Of a DNA stretch of 64,000 bases, positions 36,019 to 44,540 are shown piece by piece (the first letter of the stretch is position 1; every line of letters begins with the position of its first letter). Source of the DNA: Phaeodactylibacter xiamenensis (GTDB taxonomy: Bacteria; Bacteroidota; Bacteroidia; Chitinophagales; Saprospiraceae); NCBI RefSeq assembly GCF_000759025.1, contig NZ_JPOS01000012.1, positions 372,001 to 436,000 of the forward strand, read 5' to 3'. Under the pieces are notes generated by a model, which had not been told where the DNA came from, made no database searches, and saw only the letters and a list, made by a program, of their open reading frames with translations. A program made the translations under genes and the position numbers.

Positions 36019-37200
36019 TTATTGAATTTGCTTGATGTAGTGCTCTACAGCACGAACCGCTAACGGGCTGTCCGCAGCGGCCATTTCCAGTGCACGGTTG
36101 GCTGCTTCCAATGCAGCCGTACGGTCTCCGTTTTGCAGGAGAATATTGGAATAGATGAGCACATGCTGGTATTTGGTGGTCTGGGAAGCCGCTGATTCTG
36201 CAATATCCTGTGCTTCAGACATCACTTTGTCGTCGTTTTTGAAGGCTTCGGACATGTCTTTGGCAAGTGTAGCCAATGCTTCGGGGTCTTTATCAATACA
36301 TTTTTTCGCATACTTTTTAGCCGCTTTCCGATAGTCATCGGTTTCTCCCCGGGACTGATAAAAAGCGAGTTGGGCTTCCAGCTCGAAAGCTTCTGCCTCA
36401 TCGCCCAGGTAGTCATTGCCTTTGCTGATGGCTTCTTCCAGCAACATCTCACTGTCGTATTTCAGGGCTTTCTGCACGGTTGCCTCACAGGCACGGCGCA
36501 ACTGATCGGCCACTGCCTGTTTGCCCACAATAGCGGAGATGGCTTCCCGCCGCTCTGCCATCATATTAAAAAGTTTGGAATCTGCTTCCGTCACAGCCTC
36601 GAACAGGAACTTGAGGTTCAGTTCAGCACTAAGGTCCGGCTCGGTGTCGAAGTATTCATTGGCTACGCGGAGGCTGGACTCCCCGACGTTGTTCAGGGCT
36701 TTTACATAGCGGTAGAGAAAAGCAGGGTCTCGCTTGCCTTCCTCGTACTGCGCCTGATACTCCTCCAGGTTATCGGCTTGGGAGAGGGCCGTCTGCCCCA
36801 GTTTGATGAGTCCATCCACCTGCTGTGCACCTTTGGCTTTTTGGACGACCTCGCCATCCGGACCAATGAAAAACAAGGTGGGAAAAGCAGAGACCGGGTA
36901 TTTCTTGCGGAACTCCAGCCCCATCCCTTTTTCCATATCAATTTTCATATTGATAAAGTGGCGGTTGAAGAAGGCACCGACCTCCTCCTGCGGAAAAACA
37001 TCCCGTGCCATCCGTTTGCAGGGGCCACACCACTCTGCGTAGGCGTCTACGAAAATGATTTTATCTTCCTGAGCAGCCTTCAACAAGGCGTCTTCCCAAG
37101 ACCCCTGATAGAATTCAATGCCCTGAGCGGACAACAGGGTGCTGCTGCCGGACAGGAAAAAAAGCAGGGCGAAAAATGACAGTATAAAATTGCGCTTCAT
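36019..37200 (-). CDS. Periplasmic thioredoxin with helical repeat C-terminus (paralogue 1)
   Basis: This 393-aa protein has a signal peptide (FILSFFALLFFLSGSSTLLSAQ), a thioredoxin domain with AEWCGPCK (C58/C61) and the cis-Pro block (AFPTLFFIGPDGEVV), then a Glu/Ala-rich helical C-terminal part (AEAFELEAQLAFYQSRGETDDYRKAAKKYAKKCIDKD). It aligns over its full length with the gene 11 bp downstream, sharing VDAYAEWCGPCK.MARDVF and DMEKG.G. The lipoprotein gene at 37764 is 3 bp upstream, so the three form one transcript with thiL and the M28 peptidase. Confidence 0.88.
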   Translation of the reverse strand: MKRNFILSFFALLFFLSGSSTLLSAQGIEFYQGSWEDALLKAAQEDKIIFVDAYAEWCGPCKRMARDVFPQEEVGAFFNRHFINMKIDMEKGMGLEFRKKYPVSAFPTLFFIGPDGEVVQKAKGAQQVDGLIKLGQTALSQADNLEEYQAQYEEGKRDPAFLYRYVKALNNVGESSLRVANEYFDTEPDLSAELNLKFLFEAVTEADSKLFNMMAERREAISAIVGKQAVADQLRRACEATVQKALKYDSEMLLEEAISKGNDYLGDEAEAFELEAQLAFYQSRGETDDYRKAAKKYAKKCIDKDPEALATLAKDMSEAFKNDDKVMSEAQDIAESAASQTTKYQHVLIYSNILLQNGDRTAALEAANRALEMAAADSPLAVRAVEHYIKQIQ

Positions 37201-37203
37201 GAG

Positions 37204-37764
37204 TTACTCCGTTGCTTGGTTGTTTTGCTGAAATTCTTTGACGACTTCATTAGCTGACTTACCAGATTGAACGACGGCAAGCAGCATTTTAGCGTCTTTG
37301 GCAATAGGGTGCTTTGGGAACTGCTGCAGAAAAGCCTCGTACTTCTCCTCAGCCTTCGGCATATTCTCCAGGTCGTTGTCGTAGGTAAAGCCTTGAAAAA
37401 ACAATGATTCCGGTACTTTTTCAAAATCCGGATAAACGGTGACCACACGGTCCCAAAGATCTATTGCTTTTTCGTACTGCCCAATGCCCCTGGCAACCGC
37501 ACCGGATTTAAACAGGAAATGAGGCGTAAGGGAATCCTGCTGAAAACGGTCAGCGAAAAGATCCGATTTAATAATAAGGCTGACTGCAGAGGCGGTGTCA
37601 ATCGTAGGGTTGTCCATTTGTTTTTTCAACGTCCCTTCCAGAGCCAGGATTTCTTCTGCCAGCCGGTCTTTGGGTTTGTCCTCATCCGCCATACGGCTGG
37701 GGTCGCCACAGGCTGTAAAAATCAGTGCGGCGAGGGCGAAGGTTAAAATATTCAGGGTTTTCAT
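37204..37764 (-). CDS. TPR-like lipoprotein
   Basis: This 186-aa protein has a lipoprotein signal (NILTFALAALIFTAC) and then repeated helices. FKSGAVARGIGQYEKAIDLWDRVVTVYPDF and FQGFTYDNDLENMPKAEEKYEAFLQQFPKHPIAKDAK are spaced like tetratricopeptide repeats. TPR lipoproteins often scaffold envelope complexes; the partner here is unknown. The start is the ATG at 37764, which places the lipobox correctly; 37815 would add 17 residues. It is directly upstream of the tandem thioredoxin genes. Confidence 0.72.
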   Translation of the reverse strand: MKTLNILTFALAALIFTACGDPSRMADEDKPKDRLAEEILALEGTLKKQMDNPTIDTASAVSLIIKSDLFADRFQQDSLTPHFLFKSGAVARGIGQYEKAIDLWDRVVTVYPDFEKVPESLFFQGFTYDNDLENMPKAEEKYEAFLQQFPKHPIAKDAKMLLAVVQSGKSANEVVKEFQQNNQATE

Positions 37765-37826
37765 AATAGGGCGATTGGTCATTTGAGTAATCTGAAAGTA
37801 AATAATTCGCGGCAATCTGCCAAGGG

Positions 37827-38624
37827 TTACACTCCGGAATAACGGGCGATAAGGCGTTCAAACCACGCACCGGGCAATAGCCGCTTGAGTATAAGGGATA
37901 ACCTTTGCAACGGTTTCCCTATAGCATAGAACGGATGAAGGTGCCCTCTGTTGATACGGCGGGCAATAGTTTTCGCGACAACTTCGGCGGGCAGTCCTTC
38001 TTCCACCTCCTGATCAATAATTCTGTAGGCGCGCTCAAAACTCTTGGCGTAAGGGCCATTGGGGTCATAGGCTTTGATCCGGTTGGCGTTGATATTGGTC
38101 CGGATATCGCCGGCGTGAATGCCAGTGATCTGAATGCCCAGCCCTCTCATTTCGAGGCGCAGCGACTCCGTGATCAAATCAACTGCTGCCTTGCTGGCAC
38201 AATATACACTCCGGTAGGGCAATCCGACCTTAGCTCCGATAGAACTAATGGTAAAAATCTGCCCCTGCCCCTGAGCCCGCATGATGGGGAGCGCTGCCTT
38301 ACATACCCGGATAACACCCAGAACGTTAGTGTTCATGACCCGCTGTACCTCCTCCATACTACAGTCTTCCAGAGGCCCCGCTATGCCGATGCCCGCGTTG
38401 TTGACCACGACATCGAGCCGCCCGGCTTCAGCCAATACCTGCTCCACACCGGACGCCACGCTCGCTTCATCCTGTACGTCCATTGTAATCATGCGAATAT
38501 TGCCCTGATCGCCCCCGGGCGAACGGCTCGTACCAAACACGGTGTGCCCCTGATGGCTGAGCTCCCGGGCAAGTGCTTTTCCCAGCCCAGAACTGGCACC
38601 GGTGATAAGGATAACTTTTGACAT
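37827..38624 (-). CDS. SDR family NAD(P)-dependent oxidoreductase
   Basis: This 265-aa classical short-chain dehydrogenase has the cofactor motif TGASSGLGKAL, NNAGIG, the catalytic Ser in ISSIGAKVG and YCASK (YxxxK). The C-terminus has a basic/hydrophobic tail (LQRLSLILKRLLPGAWFERL), as in several membrane-associated lipid or retinol SDRs. The substrate is unknown. It precedes the lipoprotein/thioredoxin run by 62 bp on the same strand. Confidence 0.9.
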   Translation of the reverse strand: MSKVILITGASSGLGKALARELSHQGHTVFGTSRSPGGDQGNIRMITMDVQDEASVASGVEQVLAEAGRLDVVVNNAGIGIAGPLEDCSMEEVQRVMNTNVLGVIRVCKAALPIMRAQGQGQIFTISSIGAKVGLPYRSVYCASKAAVDLITESLRLEMRGLGIQITGIHAGDIRTNINANRIKAYDPNGPYAKSFERAYRIIDQEVEEGLPAEVVAKTIARRINRGHLHPFYAIGKPLQRLSLILKRLLPGAWFERLIARYSGV

Positions 38625-38724
38625 AAATAGGTTGGGTTAACCGGGATTTCAAACGCAGAAAGTGCATTTTAGACCCTTGCTCCAATAAAGAACAAAAAAA
38701 TAACGCATGAGTGGAAAGATAGGA

Positions 38725-38757
38725 TAAAAAAAGCCGGTACAATTGTATGTACCGGCT
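38725..38757 (-). terminator. Intrinsic terminator after the Hsp20 genes
   Basis: AGCCGGTACA (38732-38741) and TGTACCGGCT (38748-38757) form a perfect 10-bp stem with a 6-base loop. On the minus strand it is followed by seven T, 84 bases past the stop of the Hsp20 gene at 38841. Confidence 0.85.
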
Positions 38758-38840
38758 ACCAAAATAAACACCTAAAACCCTATTAACTATTTTTGGCTCC
38801 GTTAAATGTCAGGGTGCGGAGCCTGCCCCTGATACAGCAT

Positions 38841-39296
38841 CTACTTGATTTCGATGCGCTTTACAGGCTGTCCTTTGACTTCTTCCTTTTTCGGCAGCTC
38901 GATAGTCAGCACGCCGTTTTCATACTTCGCTCCGATGCCTTCACCATTTACAGATTTAGGCAGTTGGAAGTTACGGGTGAAAGAAGTGTAATTGAACTCA
39001 CGGCGGACGAAGTTATCTTCCTTTACTTCGTCTTTGTGCTCTCGTTCTGCTTTGATCAGCAAGTGGTCGTTTTCCACCTGAATGTCAAAGTCATCTCTTT
39101 CGAGACCGGGAGCAGCCACTTCAATCCGGAAGTGGTCATGAGTTTCCACGACGTTCACGGAGGGCTGAGTCATCGCAAAATCGCCACCCATGAAGTCAGT
39201 GATAGAATTGCCGAAGAAGTTGTCAAACATCTTGCTGATTCCTGTCGGTTGATAATTCACCAGATTTTTCATAGCATTTAACATTTGGTTTAACAA
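38841..39296 (-). CDS. Hsp20/alpha-crystallin small heat shock protein
   Basis: This 151-aa protein has an alpha-crystallin domain from about residue 45: PSVNVVETHDHFRIEVAAPGLERDDFDIQVENDHLLIKAERE, then FTRNFQLPKSVNGEGIGAKYENGVLTIELPKKEE. The C-terminal RIEIK carries an I-x-I type anchor. It is an ATP-independent chaperone that holds unfolded proteins. It is the second of two Hsp20 genes on this strand, 176 bp after the first, and ends at a terminator. An in-frame ATG at residue 5 is an alternative start. Confidence 0.95.
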   Translation of the reverse strand: MLNQMLNAMKNLVNYQPTGISKMFDNFFGNSITDFMGGDFAMTQPSVNVVETHDHFRIEVAAPGLERDDFDIQVENDHLLIKAEREHKDEVKEDNFVRREFNYTSFTRNFQLPKSVNGEGIGAKYENGVLTIELPKKEEVKGQPVKRIEIK

Positions 39297-39472
39297 ATAG
39301 CCTTCTTAGACAGATTTCGTGGGCAATAAGAGCAATGAGCGCACAGATGAAGGTTAACACACTCAGGTACCCATTGCTTTCATTGCATTAACCACTACAC
39401 TCTACGTAGAAGAACAAATAGATTGCTGCTGAAATTCACTGCTTTGTGTAAAAGCTGTGTAAAAGCAATAGT

Positions 39473-39916
39473 CTAAGCAATTTCAATTTTGCGGGCAGGC
39501 TTGGGCTTAGCTTCCTCTTTTTTAGGAAGGTTGACCTGCAGGACGCCCTGCTCGTAAGCCGCTTCCACTTTCTCTGTATCGATCAGCTTACCGAGGCGGA
39601 AGGACCGCTGGAAACGGTAGTTGCCAAATTCCTGCCGCTTGATGGTTTCGCCTTCGCTGGCACTACAGTCGCGCTCCACTTTGATGGTAAGCAGGCCTTT
39701 ATCCAGCTCAATCTCAAAGTCGGACTTCTGCAGCCCCGGAGCTGCTACCTGAAGCACAAAGTTGTCTTCCCGCTCGATGACGTTCACCGCAGGCTTGAAA
39801 GTGCGGGTCGCTACCGGCCGGTGGGCCGCTCCAAATACTTCGTTGACCACCCGGTCAAAGTCGGTGAAAAGCGAGGGGGCTGCAGTACGGTTTGGCTTAA
39901 CGGTTACAAGTGTCAT
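39473..39916 (-). CDS. Hsp20/alpha-crystallin small heat shock protein
   Basis: This 147-aa protein has an alpha-crystallin domain (FKPAVNVIEREDNFVLQVAAPGLQKSDFEIELDKGLLTIKVERD, then FRLGKLIDTEKVEAAYEQGVLQVNLPKKEEAKPKPARKIEIA). The C-terminal KIEIA is an I-x-I anchor. It is clearly related to the gene at 38841 but differs in the N-terminal arm, which usually sets oligomer size. The large inverted repeat at 40026-40067 lies 110-151 bases upstream of its start and is a candidate heat-shock operator. Confidence 0.95.
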   Translation of the reverse strand: MTLVTVKPNRTAAPSLFTDFDRVVNEVFGAAHRPVATRTFKPAVNVIEREDNFVLQVAAPGLQKSDFEIELDKGLLTIKVERDCSASEGETIKRQEFGNYRFQRSFRLGKLIDTEKVEAAYEQGVLQVNLPKKEEAKPKPARKIEIA

Positions 39917-40025
39917 GGTTGTATTCTTTTTTGTTGGTTGTCTGATTAATTACACTTTAAGCTATGCAATTGGCATACCAACCCCGAAGAGCGGACAAAC
40001 TTACCGGGAAAACAACAAAAAACAT

Positions 40026-40067
40026 GTCATTTTGACACCAACAACTAATAAAGAGTGCCAAAATGAC
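40026..40067. promoter_or_regulatory. Inverted repeat upstream of the Hsp20 genes, candidate heat-shock operator
   Basis: GTCATTTTGACAC (40026-40038) and GTGCCAAAATGAC (40055-40067) are 13-base arms with one mismatch and a 16-base spacer. Each left/right arm also contains a smaller GTCA/TGAC palindrome. The sequence is not the classical CIRCE element. No other feature explains it. Confidence 0.5.
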
Positions 40068-40157
40068 CGGAAAGTATTTGCATCCCCACAGCACTTCGCG
40101 TTTAGAGGTCAGAAAACACGTACCAAAGTAAGCCTATGGGCAAAAAACCTCCTACCC

Positions 40158-40255
40158 TGCCCGAGCCCTCCGCAATCTTTGCGCCCACTCCTTTGCGACC
40201 TTCGCGTGAAACCCTCCGCCCCCTTTGCGTGAAACCGTGAACCCCTCCGCCCCCA
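40158..40255 (+). repeat. Degenerate TTTGCG/GCGTGAAAC repeat array
   Basis: The region alternates CTTTGCG, CTTCGCGTGAAACC, CCCTCCGC and CTTTGCGTGAAACC units, for example CTTTGCGTGAAACC at 40223-40236. It resembles the CTTTGCG-type short intergenic repeats common in Bacteroidota and other phyla, here decayed. It lies between the Hsp20 operator and the SDR gene and codes for nothing I can recognise. Confidence 0.55.
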
Positions 40256-40301
40256 ACTCTACCAATTTTCCTATCTTGCCCTCCGCAAAAAGACAAACGA
40301 C

Positions 40302-41066
40302 ATGTTTCAGGACAAGATTTTTGATGGCAAGACCGCCCTTGTCACCGGTGGTCGCAGCGGCATTGGGTACGAAATTGCCCGTCAACTGCTTAACTACGGC
40401 GCAGAGGTCTACATCGCTTCCCGCAAGGAGGAGCCCCTGAAAGAGGCAGCAGCAGCGCTCAATGAATTGGGCACCTGCCACCACTTCGCCCTCGACATCC
40501 GGGAGCCGGAAAAAATTGATGAGCTGGCGGAATACATCATGGACAAGAGTGGTAAGCTCGACCTGCTGGTCAATAATGCCGGCGGGCAGTTCCCCTCCCC
40601 TGCTGAAGGCATTGCCCGAAAGGGCTGGCTGGCCGTCATCAACACTAATCTGAACGGCACCTGGTTTATGACACAAGCCATGGCCAATACCTTTTTCCTC
40701 CCTCAGGAATCAGGCAGCATCGTCAATATCATCGTAGATCACTACCGGGGATTCCCGGGCATGTCACATACTGGTGCCGCCCGGGCAGGTGTAGACAACC
40801 TTACGAAATCGCTTGCTGTGGAGTGGGCCAACCGAAATGTGCGCATCAATGCCGTAGCGCCTGGCATTATCAAAAGCTCAGGTTTGGAAAACTACCCGCC
40901 GGAAATGGTCGCTCAGGTTAGCGGCACGATACCGGTGAAGCGGCTGGGCAAGGTGGAGGAAGTAGCAGAAGCGGTCTTATTCCTGTCGCTGGCCGATTAT
41001 GTGACGGGCGAGACCCTTTACATAGACGGGGGTTCCCGCCTGTGGGGTGATATGTGGCAGGTCTAA
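40302..41066 (+). CDS. SDR oxidoreductase, peroxisomal trans-2-enoyl-CoA reductase (PECR)-like
   Basis: This 254-aa SDR has the cofactor motif TGGRSGIGYE and NNAGGQF. Its active-site region SIVNIIVDHYRGFPGMSHTGAARAGVDNLTKSLAVEWA matches the animal PECR/2,4-dienoyl-CoA reductase subgroup, in which the classical YxxxK is absent (here TGAAR). These enzymes reduce enoyl-CoA with NADPH, so an acyl-CoA role is likely. It is convergent with fabI, the enoyl-ACP reductase of fatty-acid synthesis. I infer that the two deal with related double bonds on different carriers. Confidence 0.82.
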   Translation: MFQDKIFDGKTALVTGGRSGIGYEIARQLLNYGAEVYIASRKEEPLKEAAAALNELGTCHHFALDIREPEKIDELAEYIMDKSGKLDLLVNNAGGQFPSPAEGIARKGWLAVINTNLNGTWFMTQAMANTFFLPQESGSIVNIIVDHYRGFPGMSHTGAARAGVDNLTKSLAVEWANRNVRINAVAPGIIKSSGLENYPPEMVAQVSGTIPVKRLGKVEEVAEAVLFLSLADYVTGETLYIDGGSRLWGDMWQV

Positions 41067-41122
41067 TGAAAAGGACAAGCCCTGGAGCCTGCCCTCTGTA
41101 TAGATTTATTTCAAATTTCACC

Positions 41123-41923
41123 TTATTCTTCCAGCAACTTCGGGCTCATCCCCATATTGGAGAAGCCGCCATCGTGGTAGAGGTTCTGCATGGTCACCAT
41201 GCGGGTTAGGTCTGAGAACATGGTTACGCAGTAATCCGCACAGGCTTCCGCCGAAGCATTGCCCAATGGCGACATTTTATCGGCATAATCGAAGAACTCC
41301 TGAAAGCCTTTGATACCGCTGCCGGCAGTCGTTACTGTTGGAGACTGGGAAATGGTATTCACGCGTACCTTTTTCTCAGCAAAGTGGTAGCCAAAGCTAC
41401 GGGCAAAGGACTCGAGCAGCGCTTTAGACTCCGCCATCTCACTATAGTCCGGGAAAGTGCGCTGAGCTGCGATGTAGCTTAAAGCCACAATAGAGCCCCA
41501 CTCGCTCATCGCATCCATTTTATACAGTTGCTGCATCACTTTGTGGAAAGAGATGGCTGAAATATCAAATGTTTTCTGCATCCACTCATACTTCAGGTCG
41601 GTATAGGTGCGGTTTTTTCGCACATTGAGCGACATGCCGATGGCGTGCAGCACGAAATCGATTTTGCCGCCAAGAATTTCCTGTGATTCGCCGAAGAGTT
41701 TCTCAAGATCTGCTTCGCTTGTGGCATCGGCCGGGATGACCTCGGCATTAAGTTTTTTGCCCAATTCCTGAATGCCGCCCATACGCAGTGCAACGGGGGC
41801 GTTGGTCAGGGTAATGGTGGCGCCTTCTTCCACACAGCGCTCGGCCACTTTCCAGGCGATTGATTTGTCATCAAGCGCACCGAAGATGACGCCGCGCTTT
41901 CCTGCTAGTAAGTTGGTACTCAT
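41123..41923 (-). CDS. fabI: Enoyl-[acyl-carrier-protein] reductase (FabI)
   Basis: FabI performs the last step of each fatty-acid elongation cycle with NAD(P)H. The 266-aa protein has GALDDKSIAWKVAERCVEEGA (cofactor site), LHAIGMS, and the catalytic region SYIAAQRTFPDYSEMAESKALLES, with both Tyr and the Lys in FabI spacing. TISQSPTVTTAGSGIKGF is the substrate loop. It is a triclosan-type target by family. It is 23 bp downstream of recN on the same strand, so probably cotranscribed. Confidence 0.96.
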   Translation of the reverse strand: MSTNLLAGKRGVIFGALDDKSIAWKVAERCVEEGATITLTNAPVALRMGGIQELGKKLNAEVIPADATSEADLEKLFGESQEILGGKIDFVLHAIGMSLNVRKNRTYTDLKYEWMQKTFDISAISFHKVMQQLYKMDAMSEWGSIVALSYIAAQRTFPDYSEMAESKALLESFARSFGYHFAEKKVRVNTISQSPTVTTAGSGIKGFQEFFDYADKMSPLGNASAEACADYCVTMFSDLTRMVTMQNLYHDGGFSNMGMSPKLLEE

Positions 41924-41946
41924 ATCGTTTGAATTCTGCTTTTCAT

Positions 41947-43608
41947 TTAACTGCTCTGCAGCAATAATTCTTTAGCCGTATTGATGGCGGACTCGCTGGG
42001 CGGGTCCTGGCTGAGCATAGTCGCTATAGCATACACCCGGCCTTCCATTTCGAGGGGGCGGACCTCCGTGACGGTGCGGTCCTCCTTGTCTTTTTTGTAC
42101 ACAAAGTAATGGGCATTAGCCTTGGAGGCGATCTGCGGAGAGTGGGTAATGGACACCACCTGATGCTCATTGCTGAGTTGACGCAAGATAGAGCCCATCT
42201 TCAAGGCCACGTCCCCGGAAATACCAGTATCAATCTCATCGAAGATCAGGGTCGGCAGCGGGATGGCACTGGCCACGAGGGATTTCACCACAAGGGTCAG
42301 GCGGGACAATTCACCACCCGAGGCCACATCCTTGATCAGCTGCAAGCGGCCGCCCTTGTTAGCAGCAAAGAGGAAATTGACTTCGTCAAACCCGGTAGGC
42401 TCGAGGTCTTCCGTTCGGCTGATATCGACTTTGAGCTTGGCGTGCTGCATAGACAGCTGTGCCAGCATTTGCTCGACTTTGTTCTCAAAGCCGCCTACCA
42501 CGCTATGACGGCGGGTGCTCAGTTCTTCAGCCATCGTCTCCAGCTGTTGGCGCTGCTCCTGCGTGGACTGCTGTAGCCGTTCGATTTCCTGACTGAGGTC
42601 ACCAATATCATCAAGTTGCTGTTGTAAATCCGCCTGTATATCCAAAAGCTCTTTGATGGAAGCGACCTGATGCTTGTTTTGCAACCGGTAGACCATATCG
42701 AGTCGCTCCTGTACTTCCTGTGTGCGCTCCGGGTCATGTTCGGTTTCATCCGCGATAGACTCGAACTCCTGCGCCACATCCCGAAGCTCTTCCACGAGCC
42801 CACTAAATCGGCCATAGAGCCCTTCGATACGCCGGTCAAAACTACTGACCGACTTGATGGCCTGCGTCAGTTCTTCCATTTGCCCGATCACCGAGACCTC
42901 GCTTTCTGACAACTGCTGAAAGGAAGCCGCCAGCGTACGCTTGATGTCCTCTGCGTTGGTCAGGCGGCTGAGCTCTTCCTCCAGTTCCTCCTGTTCTCCA
43001 TCCACCAGTTCGGCTGTATTGAACTCTTCCAACTGGAACTGCAGGAACTCGAGCTCCTTGGCAGACTGTTGCTGACGGGCAATAAGGGTTTTGAGCTGTT
43101 TTTGATCCTGCTGATAAGCACTAAACAGGCTTTGGTACTGTGCCAGCAGCGGGCGGTTCTCTGCCAGAGCATCCAACAGCCGTAGCTGAAAGGACACTTT
43201 GTGAATGTCCAGGTTGTCAAATTGCTGATGCAGGTCGATAAGCGTGGAGCTCAGGTCCTGCAGCACGTTGAGCGTTACCGGTGTATCGTTGACGAACGCC
43301 CGGGATTTGCCGGAAGGCGTGATCTCCCGCCGAATGACCACCTGTGGGTCAAAGTCCAGGTCATGCTCATCAAAGAAGCTGCGCAGGTCATAAGCTTCGA
43401 CATTAAAAAAGCCCTCGATGGTGCACTTAGAGTCCAGATTGTAAAGGGACTTGATGTCCGCACGCCGGCCCATGACCAGGCCCAGCGCGCCCAGCAAAAT
43501 AGACTTACCGGCCCCGGTTTCACCAGTAATAATGGTGAGCCCCTTCGAGAAGTCGATCGTCAACTCCTCGATGATGGCGTAATTCCGGATGTGAAGGCGC
43601 TCAATCAT
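41947..43608 (-). CDS. recN: DNA repair protein RecN
   Basis: RecN is an SMC-like ATPase that helps repair double-strand breaks. The 553-aa protein has MIERLHIRNYAIIEELTIDF, Walker A GETGAGKSILLGA, long central coiled-coil helices, the ABC signature ASGGELSRLTLVVKSL, and Walker B TLIFDEIDTGISGDVALKMG followed by HSPQIAS. This is the family length and order. The fabI gene follows after 23 bp. The start is the ATG at 43608, where the conserved N-terminal LHIRNYAIIE begins at once. Confidence 0.97.
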   Translation of the reverse strand: MIERLHIRNYAIIEELTIDFSKGLTIITGETGAGKSILLGALGLVMGRRADIKSLYNLDSKCTIEGFFNVEAYDLRSFFDEHDLDFDPQVVIRREITPSGKSRAFVNDTPVTLNVLQDLSSTLIDLHQQFDNLDIHKVSFQLRLLDALAENRPLLAQYQSLFSAYQQDQKQLKTLIARQQQSAKELEFLQFQLEEFNTAELVDGEQEELEEELSRLTNAEDIKRTLAASFQQLSESEVSVIGQMEELTQAIKSVSSFDRRIEGLYGRFSGLVEELRDVAQEFESIADETEHDPERTQEVQERLDMVYRLQNKHQVASIKELLDIQADLQQQLDDIGDLSQEIERLQQSTQEQRQQLETMAEELSTRRHSVVGGFENKVEQMLAQLSMQHAKLKVDISRTEDLEPTGFDEVNFLFAANKGGRLQLIKDVASGGELSRLTLVVKSLVASAIPLPTLIFDEIDTGISGDVALKMGSILRQLSNEHQVVSITHSPQIASKANAHYFVYKKDKEDRTVTEVRPLEMEGRVYAIATMLSQDPPSESAINTAKELLLQSS

Positions 43609-43833
43609 AGCGAATGTTCAAAATTTGCAGGGCAAAGGTACGGCTTTTCCCGATTATTGGAGCCCGGTTAAAAGATGGTGTTTGGTGTCCTGCCGCTACG
43701 CGTTTCCGGCGCGTTGCCCGAAATTGGTCAATTGCGGCCGCTTATCAAAGCTGTTGCTCAATAATTTGTCGGCAAATCCGTTATTTTGCCCCCGATTGAT
43801 GCATGAAATTCGAATAAAATGAAACCAGATAAA

Positions 43834-44313
43834 ATGAAAAAAGTACTATTTACCCTCCTGTCCGTTGTTTTATTGTGGAGCTGCCAAACCGATGGCGGCT
43901 CAAATTTGGTGGAAACCGACCTGATGCAGCACGGTGTGCCTGTTACAATTATGGCTCCGGACAGTGCTACAGTCAAGGCCCGCAATATGGGTACGCTCAT
44001 GAAAGACGTCACGGTCAAAGGCGAAGGAAACTACGACCTGCAAATCATGGCTTCGAGTGCGACGACTAGTGATTTGGCGCGCGTTAAGGCGGAGCAGCTT
44101 GCGACCGTCAAGACCAACCGCTACTTCTCCCGAATCGTCAGCGAGGAGGAGAAGGGCTTCCTCTACGAAATGGCCCTCGACACCAACAACCTGAACTACA
44201 ACTTCCGCTACATCCATCTGCAGGGCGATCAGGAGATCATTTTCTCTGCCGGGATGGCGAGCACCTTATCTCTTGAAGAGGCCGAGCGGATTTATGAGGC
44301 GGTGAAGCAGTAA
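43834..44313 (+). CDS. Hypothetical lipoprotein
   Basis: This 159-aa protein has a lipoprotein signal (LFTLLSVVLLWSC). The mature part is alternately charged and predicted beta-rich, with a C-terminal helix (LSLEEAERIYEAVKQ). I recognise no family. The ATG at 43834 is preferred to 43819 because it gives the usual short basic start (MKK). It is monocistronic; two hairpins follow. Confidence 0.7.
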   Translation: MKKVLFTLLSVVLLWSCQTDGGSNLVETDLMQHGVPVTIMAPDSATVKARNMGTLMKDVTVKGEGNYDLQIMASSATTSDLARVKAEQLATVKTNRYFSRIVSEEEKGFLYEMALDTNNLNYNFRYIHLQGDQEIIFSAGMASTLSLEEAERIYEAVKQ

Positions 44314-44432
44314 GGGAGAACGATGGAGGGGTAAGCTTCATGAGCAAACCTGATACACATCTCACCGGGTGCATTAACCCAGGCCGGTGTTGGGGCATTC
44401 AACCGGTCTGCTATATTTCAAAGGGAAGTAAA

Positions 44433-44455
44433 CCCGGCGAAAGTAGTGCGCCGGG
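44433..44455 (+). terminator. Hairpin within a repeated unit after the lipoprotein gene
   Basis: CCCGGCG (44433-44439) pairs with CGCCGGG (44449-44455). It overlaps a short direct repeat (GCGAAAGTAGTGC / GCGAAGTAGTGC). It lacks a T-run and may only be a secondary structure ahead of the main terminator. Confidence 0.4.
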
Positions 44456-44475
44456 CGAAGTAGTGCCTTAGACAG

Positions 44476-44513
44476 AAAAAGGCTTCCGCAGTAATTTGCG
44501 GAAGCCTTTTTTT
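44476..44513 (+). terminator. Strong intrinsic terminator
   Basis: AAAAAGGCTTCCGCA (44476-44490) pairs perfectly over 15 bp with the complementary arm (44497-44511) around a 6-base loop, with a T-run. The A-rich left side lets it work on both strands. It ends the lipoprotein transcript and could also end the small minus-strand frame at 44541. Confidence 0.92.
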
Positions 44514-44540
44514 CGTACATGTGATTTTCTGAATGGGACC

